A stretch of DNA of 64,000 nucleotides, taken from Siniperca chuatsi. Lineage: Eukaryota; Chordata; Actinopteri; Centrarchiformes; Sinipercidae. Location of the stretch: the NCBI RefSeq assembly GCF_020085105.1, contig NC_058063.1, positions 13,359,651 through 13,423,650 of the forward strand, read 5' to 3'. Positions 35,361 through 47,600 of this stretch are shown piece by piece (position 1 is the stretch's first letter; each line of letters starts with the position of its first letter). The notes beneath the pieces are model-generated. The model did not search any database. It worked only from the letters and a program-made list of their open reading frames with translations, and was not told the origin of the DNA. Position numbers and translations under genes: made by a program.

Positions 35361-38300
35361 TATGAATTCTTTAAAAAGGGGATGCAGTATGAAGTATATG
35401 TTACATATGTATATAGAACATCTGTGGTGTGTCTATCTGTGTCTTCAAAATATAAGAGCATTTCTCTTACCTGTTTCTCATAGAACAGCATGTATGCTGT
35501 TTGCTGCCGCAGGTAACAGACAGATGCGCCGGTTGTCTCACTGACGTCTTTGTCGTTGTACATGAGCCAGCGGTCTGTCATGTCACCTGGTTTCTGCTCT
35601 CGGTGAGCACCATCACAGATGTAGTGGCCTGAGAGGAGAGGACACATTTGTTAATGGTACATCTGAAGGAGGCAGTCGATTCTTCCCCCATGAGACTCAA
35701 TTTCAACATGTGAGGCCGCCAAACGCAACCCAAAACTTACCAGAGTGAGCTGTGGAGCCCAAATGGCTGACGATGCTCACTAGAGAGTAGCGAGTCATTG
35801 TCTAGAGAAGAACACAGTAACCAACAATTAGCTAAACATGCAGACACATTTCATTTGACTGCAGGTACTGTATATTTGACATATTGACTGATTTCTGTAT
35901 CTGTTTTTCTTTGCTCTAGGATCAGTTTATATCCAGCAAATGAACATCATCTTTACCTGTTTGGTGATGCTGGATGCAGGTTTCACCATCAGCTCCCTTG
36001 ATAAAAGGATGGGGCTGTCCACCTTCTCCAGGTTGAAGGACTCGGTGAATCTGAATCTCTTCAGCTGGAGGATCAGTACACTGTTGACAGGAAAGAGGTA
36101 GAGGGGGAAAAGATGTAGGGAAGAGGGTCAGATCATGAGTTGACAGAAGAAGGGAACGTGTTTAGCCTGACACCTGACTGCACTGGGGTGATGGATCGTA
36201 TTACTTACTTTGGCAGGGTCAAGAATGACATTTGCTGTGTCGACTCCTCAGCATCACACTCGCACCGATACTCCAACTGGCTCTCCTGCAGCGGGGAACA
36301 GGCGTAAGAAGCAGATTTTAGTTTAAACCTTTTCATGGATGATATCAGAATCCCTTTGACGAACATTTTCATATAAATTCACAACATTTGGTGGAGTGTT
36401 TGGGGTTGAAATCACACTGAAATAAATGAGCCGATGTGCCACTTACTTTCAGGTACTCCTGCAGACACTGGCTCACTGTGCCTCCAGGCACCAGGTCCAG
36501 GGACAGGTTCATATAATCCTCCTCCCTCATGGATTGCATTCCACATCTGTAGAATAAAGGGGCATTTCACATTAAAAAACACAGCTGCAGATTTCATAAC
36601 AACACAACCTGATTGAGAGGTTTTATACCACAACTGTACAAAGAAAAAATCATGCACATCGACACAAGTTAAATCCACGGTAAGTGTAAAAATGTCTGTG
36701 GCTGTGTATCCATACCCCTGGCAGGTCCTGGTGCTCAACATCTGGAAGGTAATGTGAGCATTAACAGGGCAGGTGTAACTGATGCCCATGTCCCCTGCTG
36801 CTGACTGCAGATCGACGGACAGAGACCTCAGCTTATCCAGCACACAGCTGAGGAACTCATGGGCGTCCTGCACAAAAACACACAGAACAAAGACTTTCAG
36901 AGTGGTGGTTTCAGAGAGGTGGAAATGTTACTAAAACTAGTTAAGTAAAGATCAGTGTGGTGCTATGCTGTGTGTTGCAAATAAAAAGCGTACTAACTTT
37001 CTGACTGTCGTCCTCAAACTCTGAGTTAAACTCAGCGACAGTCTTTTTAAAGGCAGCCAGGACACTTTTTTTCTCCGCTTTGCTGTTGCTGAAGCGGCAG
37101 ACTTCGACCTCCACAAAACCTCTGGAAAGAGCAAAAGTGAAGGGGAAAGGACGGAGGACAAGAGATATATACATTTTTAGTTTGTGTCACTTCATGTTGC
37201 CCTGCAAAGTTAGGTGAGAAACCAAAGAGTGATCTGTGGGAGTGTGTGTGGAGGTGCCGTACCTGATGAGCTGAGATTCGGGGTGAGAACGCCACACCTG
37301 CTGCTGGTTGTGGACCTCCTGAATGAAATGAGTCAGTGTCAGGAGGCCTTGCAGAGTGGAGTTCATGTAACAAGTCTGCGCCAGGTTGGGAACCTTAAAC
37401 ACAACACGACAGAAGACCACAGTCAGACTGGAGCTTGTTTTCTTCAACATGTTTCAGCTGTATTTCAGGATTGAAGATTTATAGAACTAAACCTGGAATA
37501 ACTTTATATACATGCAAGTATTAAAACAATATATGAATGTTCAGTGTGTGTATATGAGTCTGTTTGCAGGTGCTTACCCGAGGCAGACTAGCTCCTCTCT
37601 GGAGAGGCTTTCTCGGCTGGCTGAGGTGAGGTGTCCAAATGCTTTCTCCCACAGACTGATGTTGACGGATTCGGCCTGTAGACTCCCACCATGACCGGTT
37701 GGGGTGGACTGCCTGGATGATTTAGGTACATCAATGGGGAGGTAGTCACTGATCACATTTGAGTCAGAGTTGGTGGATTCGCTGTTTGGGTCGACTTCAG
37801 TTGGTTTGCCATCTGAGTGGACCTCTGCCGTCTCAGATGGAGAGCTTCTCTCTGCTCCTTTATGTGTCTCGACTGGAGACTTCTGTTTGTGTTGGGTATA
37901 AGTACAAAAAGCAGTTAAATACAGCAAAATAAACTAGAGACGCTAATATCCACATAACATGTTACTGTAACAGTTTGGTCAACTGGTAACACTAACAACA
38001 TTCAGCTCTGTGGAACATACCTTACGGGCGGGACAAAAGACACCGACGCCACCAAGGTTTCTTTTTCTTTTAGTCTCAGTTGCAGCTGAGTCTGGAGTGT
38101 CAGGGGTGGGTGAAGCCTCCTGGACACCAGCTTCACCACCCTCAGACTCCTTGATGGGGTTCTCACTGGTGATAAAGGGGAACACCGATGGTATTCTACT
38201 GTGATGAAGTTTAAGTAAACTCATGGACTTATCTGCATTAGAAGGTACTAAAATGTCAAAGGTAAAAGTATGCATTATGAAGTACTCATTGTTATTTTCA

Positions 38301-41300
38301 CACAGTATTATTACTGGATAATAACTTTGAAATAACTACTGTAAATCACAGTGTACACAAATGAGTCATGTTTGCTAAATTGTCATACAAAATAAATGAA
38401 TGCAGGTTCTGATTTGCATCAAACACAGCTGCACTAGTGATTATCCCTACTATATAAAAAATGTTCAAAGTAGTTCATATTCAGTCTAACGGGAGGATGT
38501 GTCATTTTACAGGATGAATTACAAAGTGTTTTGTGTCGTGTGAGCTGGACATTTGAATCAGGGTTTGTGTGAGGCAGTGAAACAGTCTGCGTTGTGTTTT
38601 GAGAAATAGTAAAAATAATAAATTAGGAGCAGATGACAGTAAGAGAATCTCTTACCTCTTTTCTGTGACAGAAGATGGCAGGTTTGTGTCTTCTGCCACA
38701 TCTTTATTCTCAGGCTCAGGCAGCTCAGTTGCAGCAGAGACTGGAGTGTCAGGGGTGGGTGAAGCCTCCTGGACACCAGCTTCACCACCCTCAGACTCCT
38801 TGATGGTGTTCTCACTGGTGATGAAGGGGAACACAGATGTTATTCTCCTGTATGGTCAGTGGGGAATCCAAGGGGGTGAACAACATATAGTAACAGGAAC
38901 GCCAGTACAATATTCAAGATTCAGCTCAATTCAAATTCAACGCAAAGCCGAAGTCAGTGGTGGAAAAAGTATTCAGATCCTTTAATTTAGGTAAAGTACC
39001 AATTCAAATAGTAAAAATACTCTTTTATAAGTAAAATTCATACATTTTAAATCCTATGCACTAAAAGTACAGAAGTATTATTAGCAAAAAGTACTCATTC
39101 TGCAGAAAAAAAATGGCATCTGAGATTGATGCATTATTATATATTACATGGTTAGATTGTTAATACTGAAGCGTCAATGCGAAAGTAGCCTTTGACTGTT
39201 CTAGCTGGTCGAAGTGGAGCTAGTTTTAACTTCTTTGTATACAGTTAGGTAGTTTTATCCAGTGGTTCCCAACATAGGGGTCGGGCCCCCACTAGCAGGT
39301 CACAAGATAAATCTGAGGGGTTGTGAGATGATTAAAGGGGCAGGCAAGTTCTGCTATACAAATCTGTATTCATTGTTTTTTCTTTTCTCCTCCTTGCTTT
39401 TTAGTGAAATATTAGATACTTTGACCTCTTTGGGCCTCCATCAGATATTGAAATGAAACCATGTGAGAAGTTTGGAGGGGAACTCGCTCTTTGGTGAAAC
39501 ACTGTGAGGTCTCACAAGCCAGAAAGGTTGGGAATCACCAGTTTAACCTTCAGCAATGTATTGCACAAGTAAATGTACATCGTGAAGTGCTCGTTGTTCT
39601 TTTCACAGCTTTGCATTTTTGGATATTAATTTTGAAAAAATTACTGAACATGACAGTGTAAACAAATAAGTCACAAAAAGTAGTTATTCAGTCTAACAGG
39701 AGGATGTGTCATTTTACAGGATGAATTACAAAGTGTTTTGTGTCGTGTGAGCTGGACATTTGAATCAGGGTTTGTGTGAGGCAGTGAAACAGTCTGCGTT
39801 GTGTTTTGAGAAATAGTAAAAATAATAAATTAGGAGTAGATGACAGTAAGAGAATCGCTTACCTCTTTTCTGTGACAGAAGATGGCAGGTTTGTGTCTTC
39901 TGCCACATCTTTATTCTCAGGCTCAGGCAGCTCAGTTGCAGCAGAGACTGGAGTGTCAGGGGTGGGTGAAGCCTCCTCGACACCAGCTTCACCACCCTCA
40001 GACTCCTTGATGGTGTTCTCACTGGTGATGAAGGGGAACACAGATGTTATTCTCCTGTATGGTCAGTGGGGAATCCAAGGGGGTGAACAACATATAGTAA
40101 CAGGAACGCCAGTACAATATTCAAGATTCAGCTCAATTCAAATTCAACGCAGCCGAAGTCAGTGGTGGAAAAAGTATTCAGATCCTTTAATTTAGTTAAA
40201 GTACCAATTCAAATAGTAAAAATACTCTTTTATAAGTAAAATTCATACATTTTAAATCCTATGCACTAAAAGTACAGAAGCATTATTAGCAAAAGTACTC
40301 ATTCTGCAGAAAAAAACGGCCTCTGAGATTGATGCATTATTATATATTACATGGTTAGATTGTTAATACTGAAGCGTCAATGCGAAAGTAGCGTTTGACT
40401 GTTCTAGCTGGTCGATGTGGAGCTAGTTCTACCTCTTTTCTGTGACAGAAGATGGCAGGTTTGTGTCTTCTGCCACATCTTTATTCTCAGGCTCAGGCAG
40501 CTCAGTTGCAGCAGAGACTGGAGTGTCAGGGGTGGGTGAAGCCTCCTGGACACCAGCTTCACCACCCTCAGACTCCTTGATGGTGTTCTCACTGGTGATA
40601 AAGGGAACACAGATGTTAATTTACTGCGATGAATCCAAGAGGGGGTGAATAACTTAAATGGAACGCCAGTATAACCTGTTCAATCAACTAAAATAGGAGC
40701 AGACAGTAAAAGAGTCTCATACGTCTTTTCTGTGGCAGAAGATGGCAGGTTCGCGTCTTCTGCCACATCTTCTTTTACAGGAGTCAGCTGTTTGGTTTTC
40801 TGTTGGGTATAAAACATAAACCCAGTTAAGTTACAGCTGATTGGCTGCACCATTTTGGTCAGTGGTTATTACTTGCAATATCCAGCTCTGATAAACATAC
40901 CTTCTTACGACAAAGCCACCTACGCCACCAGGAAGCCTTCTTAGCTTTCTCCTTCGGAGCCTCAGTTGGGGCTGAGACTGTGGTGGCAGAGGTGGCTGGA
41001 GTGGCAGGGACCACAGTTTGCTTCTTTGGGTCCTCCTCTACATTGACACTGGTAATATAGAGAAAATACAGATGATTATTCAGCCGTGTACTGGAGTCAA
41101 AATTACCTTAAGTTCAAAAACGTCAACAGACAATAATCACTAATCAATCATTCCTTTAGAAGTGAAATATTTAGAAAAATATTAAGACAATTATGACCAA
41201 AAAATAAATAGTAAGTGTGTATCTGTGTTGCCTAACAAGAGCAAATTATATTATTATGAGGCATCATCTTACCTCTTCTGTGGGCTGGAGCGCTGCTTGG

Positions 41301-41331
41301 CTCCAACTTCCGCATCATTTCGACATTTTGT
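35361..41331 (-). CDS. USP37/26/29-like deubiquitinase, copy B (16 exons)
   Basis: The best-preserved copy. Exons: 41273-41331, 40901-41048, 40723-40799, 40433-40591, 39863-40021, 38656-38814, 38021-38165, 37578-37882, 37263-37393, 36998-37121, 36716-36867, 36447-36546, 36209-36285, 35957-36080, 35741-35801, 35471-35628, plus a possible 9-nt last exon. With one restored base the exons form a single frame of about 713 codons. The N-terminal half is acidic, Ser/Pro/Thr-rich and made of repeated cassettes. The C-terminal half is a compact USP domain: Cys box, QDAHEF, Zn-type CQGC and CEC pairs, LILQLKR, GHYI, and D of YNDKD. Lesions: 3 Cs instead of 4 in the Cys-box exon near 37,390 (frameshift just before the catalytic Cys), and a compensated -1/+1 pair in 38021-38165 that rewrites about 15 residues. 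It extends the ubiquitin-removal family best known from USP37 (cell cycle) and USP26/29, but its substrate is unknown. Confidence 0.75.
38530..40420 (-). repeat. Internal 1.2-kb duplication holding cassette exons (copy B)
   Basis: The 159-nt exon (phase-neutral: begins with 1 nt and ends with 2 nt of a split codon) occurs at 38656-38814, 39863-40021 and 40433-40591 in copy B, but only twice in copies A (30526-30684, 31099-31257) and C (47997-48155, 48568-48726). Each encodes 53 residues beginning SEN-IKESEGGEAGV and ending LPSSVTEK. The flanking introns are duplicated too. Confidence 0.92.
39260..39541. mobile_element. hAT-like non-autonomous element, copy B only
   Basis: The left end CAGTGGTTCCCAAC and the right end GGTTGGGAATCACCAG are inverted complements with mismatches. 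The interior contains 'gtcgggccccc', 'aggtcacaagata' and 'gaggggttgtgagatgatt'. The flanking bases 'gttttatc' and 'gtttaacc' could be a decayed 8-bp target duplication. It is absent from copies A and C because the segment holding it is absent there. A relative is at 55,746-56,094. Confidence 0.7.
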
Positions 41332-42605
41332 CTGTTTGAAACATATAAAATCATACGTGGTTAATTATGACAGACACACAACCAGAGTCAGTCCTCTCAA
41401 TGCACAAAGTCAAACGAACAGTTTAGAAAACAAAATCAGGCGCACCTTTGTCGTCAAGTGCGGGTAGCAAAACATCCTTGCAGTAATTGTAATTCGCTCA
41501 ATAAGTAGTATACTTTGCTAATTGGAAACAAGCACTTCTCTGTCTGGTTGTGATATCGAAGGTCAGTTTGCAAATGTGAATATCTGCACCAATGTGATGA
41601 TTGTACGTGAGTGTTTGGAATGTGGCGCATTGTGACTTCAAATGGAATCAAAGCATAACACTGAATAGGAATTGTAATAAATTAGAATTGCAATAAATTA
41701 TAATTGTCATAAATTAGAATTGTCATAAATTAGAATCAGCCAGTAAGAATTTAAAATACAAACTTATTTCACAGACAGATAAAGCCATGATATTTAGGTA
41801 AATGACTGTAAATCAGCTTCATAAATCTGCTACCAACAGCAGATTTTGGTTGTTTTTGATGTTCCAAAATCAGTTCTTACACAATATCCAAACAATACAA
41901 AACACCTGAAAATGATTACGGCCACTAGATCAGTTATATATGTTAGATCCACTAGGAACTTAAAAGCAGATTTTAAGTTTAATTTAAGCAGTAGTATGAA
42001 AGACTTCAGGACCCTCGACTTTGTGAATATGTGTGTGTGTGTGTGATCGTTTTGAATTTAGTGTACAGCAAGAAAAATGGATATGTGTAAAGTTATTTGG
42101 AGGTTGGCGCAGTCATTTAAGCGGTAATTTCGTCTTTTTTAAAAAAAGTGAAAATATGCAGGTTACTCATGGACAGATTGATTTTTACTGTTGTATTTTC
42201 AGTTCACAAGCCCAAAGTGCAAGTTCACCAACAAATCATAGTACTGTGTGTAGAACTACTGTAAAGGTCCCTAAAGCAGTGGGTTATTGCAGTTCCCCAA
42301 GAAGGAAATCCTCGGGCAACATGTTTGAATGAACCCACACTTGGTTGACTTACCTACTTGGATATTTCACATCCCATTCCAGCCCACTGAATCCTTGATT
42401 CATCTCACCCAGTGATACACAGCTCTGAAATTACAATTTTGACAACTATTAGCTAGCATGACACAGGTGCAAAGCATATTGCAGTTAACAGCTTAATGTA
42501 GAGAATGATCCAAAACACTGTGTCATTTTACAATATACATTCATCTTATGGTGCCAGTCGCTCACTCAGACATTTTTGTCAGGACATGTACAACCCCCCC
42601 CCCCC

Positions 42606-44644
42606 GGCTTTTTGTTTAGATTGTTTCTCAACTCTTCCAAGTGTAATGCATTGCTGAGTTCCCTAAGACACATTTCAAAGGTGGGCACAGACTCCTCTTT
42701 CGACTTCTGGAGTATAGCCTTTTTCGCTAATACCATACATAATGAAAACTGCCTGTGATTGGCATTTAACGACCTTATTCGATGTGGCACCCAGAATGCT
42801 TATCAGTGGATCTGGCTTCATCGTCGCAGCATAAGCCTGTGACAAAAGTTCAAATATATTCTTCCAAAATGGCTGAATTTTTGGGCATGACTACAGAGAG
42901 TGGAACAAAGCGCAGTGTGTTGCACTTATTACAGGTAAGACATACCTCAGGGGATAGCTGGTGTTATTTTGATTTTGTACAATGAAGTCTATGGATAACC
43001 TTGCATTGGATTAATATATTTATTTTTCTCCTTTATTTAACCAGGTAAAAGTCTCACTGAGATTAAGATCTCTTGTTTCAAGAGTGACCTGGCCAAGAGA
43101 ACAGCATAAACATTGTTACAACAATAGACGCAAACAATACAAACAAATACAGCTGTCACATACTACAAACAAGTGAACACAATATCCAGTTAATATGCAA
43201 TACAAGGTCAAGGACAAAAAACCCTGGGGGATGCCTTTTGATAAAGGGAGTAATATAAGTCTAACATTTATAGAGCCTAATATTGCCAAGACACTCCTCC
43301 TAGACTACCTCCATTATTTCATCAGAGAATTCCCTTTCCCATTCCTCCCTGATATTGTTTATGCGTGTATATGGAAGAAATGCGTGGTTATTACATATCG
43401 GGCTGTTCAAAGTAGCTGTCGGGAACCATAACCCATTTAATCCAGAATTTTCCCCAGACATGAAAATATCCAAATCACGTGTCATTAGTAACCCTTTGAA
43501 ATAATCAATCACTATTTTTGAAGTTTTCATGGAAAATTTGGTGAATAAGTTTGTTTTATGACCTGTGGGATAATGTGTTGTATACTGAATTAACATATTT
43601 CTCCTATACAGTCATCAAAATTCTTATATATCCCAGCTCAGTTAGTCCCCAGCAATGCCACTAGAATGCTCTATCACATTCACTATTTTACATATCAAAA
43701 CCCTTATACAACACTGATATGAATACTGAGAGCAAAGACAAAAACAACCTTCAACTTATTTGAACATTGTTACTTTATTGTTACATACATTATAACATTT
43801 CTACTTTAGTGCAACATGTATTGAAACATTAATATTGTAACTTTGTTGTAACATTTAGTGCAATATTCATTTTAACATGATGTAAGCCACCCGCCTCTAC
43901 CGGTTGGGTTTAGACATTTCATCAAAGCGATTTTTCCACATTACATCTGAGATTCCTTCACTGGGACCAGTACATGTGTCTTCTTGGAACAGAGCTGTGC
44001 CCAGATGTGATAAGGATCCCATAGAATATAAGGAGCTCATCCATACTCAGATGCAGTCGCTTGTCCTTGGTTTGGGTGGAGTAGAAGTTGGACATTTCAA
44101 AGGTGATCTCTGGGTGGATGGGGTGGGTGGATACATTAGTAGGAAATCATCCACTGGGTTGGGCATTTGGGCCGTATACTGTATACGTATACGTATACCG
44201 TATGTGTTTCACACTCAGTGCGGTGGCAGGCCTCTTCGATAGTTTGAACACTCGATCTTTATTTTTGACCACCTGCAGCTTTGCCCTTGGCTCTTCTGGC
44301 TGGCCCCTACGGCGGGTAGAGGCCCTTGGCTCTTCATTATCAACAGTGGGGGAACGCTGTTCCTGTCGTGATCTGGTCACCTTGCTTGATATGAATGTAA
44401 GGTTAGGCCATCTTATTCCCTCGCTCTCCCTCAGTGAAAGAACATGAACTTTGCAACACTGAATGCGGCTGGATGTCGAAATCCAGACCTGATGCCCTTG
44501 GCCTTGCATTTTGTCTTGACTTTGTTAAAACGGTGTTGCTGCTTCAGGATGTCCTCAGCCAAGTCAGGAAATAAGTACACCTTTTCCCCGTTGTACTCCA
44601 ATGTTGTCCATAATGTCTTGGGTGCTAGGCGATCCTCCTCCTAG
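42606..44644 (-). mobile_element. L1/Tx1-like LINE remnant, copy C
   Basis: Same truncated LINE as in copy B, beginning right after a 12-base C run. ORF1 C-terminal block near 44,450-44,640. Confidence 0.75.
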
Positions 44645-44696
44645 CTGCTCCTCACTGCTCTGGGTTGTTCTTGGTTAGCGTCTTCCCAGGTCAGTT

Positions 44697-47600
44697 TTAT
44701 GAATTCTTTAAAAGGGGATGCAGTATGAAGTATATGTTACATATGTATATAGAACATCTGTGGTGTGTCTATCTGTGTCTTCAAAATATAAGAGCATTTC
44801 TCTTACCTGTTTCTCATAGAACAGCATGTATGCTGTTTGCTGCCGCATGAGTAACAGACAGATGCGCCGGTTGTCTCACTGACGTCTTTGTCGTTGTACA
44901 TGAGCCAGCGGTCTGTCATGTCACCTGGTTTCTGCTCTCGGTGAGCACCATCACAGATGTAGTGGCCTGAGAGGAGAGGACACATTTGTTAATGGTACAT
45001 CTGAAGGAGGCAGTCGATTCTTCCCCCATGAGACTCAATTTCAACATGTGAGGCCGCCAAACGCAACCCAAAACTTACCAGAGTGAGCTGTGGAGCCCAA
45101 ATGGCTGACGATGCTCACTAGAGAGTAGCGAGTCATTGTCTAGAGAAGAACACAGTAACCAACAATTAGCTAAACATGCAGACACATTTCATTTGACTGC
45201 AGGTACTGTATATTTGACATATTGACTGATTTCTGTATCTGTTTTTCTTTGCTCTAGGATCAGTTTATATCCAGCAAATGAACATCATCTTTACCTGTTT
45301 GGTGATGCTGGATGCAGGTTTCACCATCAGCTCCCTTGATAAAAGGATGGGGCTGTCCACCTTCTCCAGGTTGAAGGACTCGGTGAATCTGAATCTCTTC
45401 AGCTGGAGGATCAGTACACTGTTGACAGGAAAGAGGTAGAGGGGGAAAAGATGTAGGGAAGAGGGTCAGATCATGAGTTGACAGAAGAAGGGAACGTGTT
45501 TAGCCTGACACCTGACTGCACTGGGGTGATGGATCGTATTACTTACTTTGGCAGGGTCAAGAATGACATTTGCTGTGTCGACTCCTCAGCATCACACTCG
45601 CACCGATACTCCAACTGGCTCTCCTGCAGCGGGAACAGGCGTAAGAAGCAGATTTTAGTTTAAACCTTTTCATGGATGATATCAGAATCCCTTTGACGAA
45701 CATTTTCATATAAATTCACAACATTTGGTGGAGTGTTTGGGGTTGAAATCACACTGAAATAAATGAGCCGATGTGCCACTTACTTTCAGGTACTCCTGCA
45801 GACACTGGCTCACTGTGCCTCCAGGCACCAGGTCCAGGGACAGGTTCATATAATCCTCCTCCCTCATGGATTGCATTCCACATCTGTAGAATAAAGGGGC
45901 ATTTCACATTAAAAAACACAGCTGCAGATTTCATAACAACACAACCTGATTGAGAGGTTTTATACCACAACTGTACAAAGAAAAATCATGCACATCGACA
46001 CAAGTTAAATCCACGGTAAGTGTAAAAATGTCTGTGGCTGTGTATCCATACCCCCTGGCAGGTCCTGGTGCTCAACATCTGGAAGGTAATGTGAGCATTA
46101 ACAGGGCAGGTGTAACTGATGCCCATGTCCCCTGCTGCTGACTGCAGATCGACGGACAGAGACCTCAGCTTATCCAGCACACAGCTGAGGAACTCATGGG
46201 CGTCCTGCACAAAAACACACAGAACAAAGACTTTCAGAGTGGTGGTTTCAGAGAGGTGGAAATGTTACTAAAACTAGTTAAGTAAAGATCAGTGTGGTGC
46301 TATGCTGTGTGTTGCAAATAAAAAGCGTACTAACTTTCTGACTGTCGTCCTCAAACTCTGAGTTAAACTCAGCGACAGTCTTTTTAAAGGCAGCCAGGAC
46401 ACTTTTTTTTTCTCCGCTTTGCTGTTGCTGAAGCGGCAGACTTCGACCTCCACAAAACCTCTGGAAAGAGCAAAAGTGAAGGGGAAAGGACGGAAGACAA
46501 GAGATATATACATTTTTAGTTTGTGTCACTTCATGTTGCCCTGCAAAGTTAGGTGAGAAACCAAAGAGTGATCTGTGGGAGTGTGTGTGGAGGTGCCGTA
46601 CCTGATGAGCTGAGATTCGGGGTGAGAACGCCACACCTGCTGCTGGTTGTGGACCTCCTGAATGAAATGAGTCAGTGTCAGGAGGCCTTGCAGAGTGGAG
46701 TTCATGTAACAAGTCTGCGCCAGGTTGGGGAACCTTAAACACAACACGACAGAAGACCACAGTCAGACTGGAGCTTGTTTTCTTCAACATGTTTCAGCTG
46801 TATTTCAGGATTGAAGATTTATAGAACTAAACCTGGAATAACTTTATATACATGCAAGTATTAAAACAATATATGAATGTTCAGTGTGTGTATATGAGTC
46901 TGTTTGCAGGTGCTTACCCGAGGCAGACTAGCTCCTCTCTGGAGAGGCTTTCTCGGCTGGCTGAGGTGAGGTGTCCAAATGCTTTCTCCCACAGACTGAT
47001 GTTGACGGATTCGGCCTGTAGACTCCCACCATGACCGGTTGGGGTGGACTGCCTGGATGATTTAGGTACATCAATGGGGAGGTAGTCACTGATCACATTT
47101 GAGTCAGAGTTGGTGGATTCGCTGTTTGGGTCGACTTCAGTTGGTTTGCCATCTGAGTGGACCTCTGCCGTCTCAGATGGAGAGCTTCTCTCTGCTCCTT
47201 TATCTGTCTCGACTGGAGACTTCTGTTTGTGTTGGGTATAAGTACAAAAAGCAGTTAAATACAGCAAAATAAACTAGAGACGCTAATATCCACATAACAT
47301 GTTACTGTAACAGTTTGGTCAACTGGTAACACTAACAACATTCAGCTCTGTGGAACATACCTTACGGCGGGACAAAAGACACCGACGCCACCAAGGTTTC
47401 TTTTTCTTTTTAGTCTCAGTTGCAGCTGAGTCTGGAGTGTCAGGGGTGGGTGAAGCCTCCTGGACACCAGCTTCACCACCCTCAGACTCCTTGATGGGGT
47501 TCTCACTGGTGATAAAGGGGAACACCGATGGTATTCTACTGTGATGAAGTTTAAGTAAACTCATGGACTTATCTGCATTAGAAGGTACTAAAATGTCAAA

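Larger units (their letters stand above)
33267..42605. repeat. Tandem segmental duplication, unit B (9.3 kb)
   Basis: Same order and orientation as A and C, but about 1.2 kb longer. The extra length is an internal repeat around the 159-nt cassette exon (38,656 and 39,863, period 1,207 bp) plus a hAT-like insertion. Ends in a 12-base C run at the junction with C. Confidence 0.97.
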
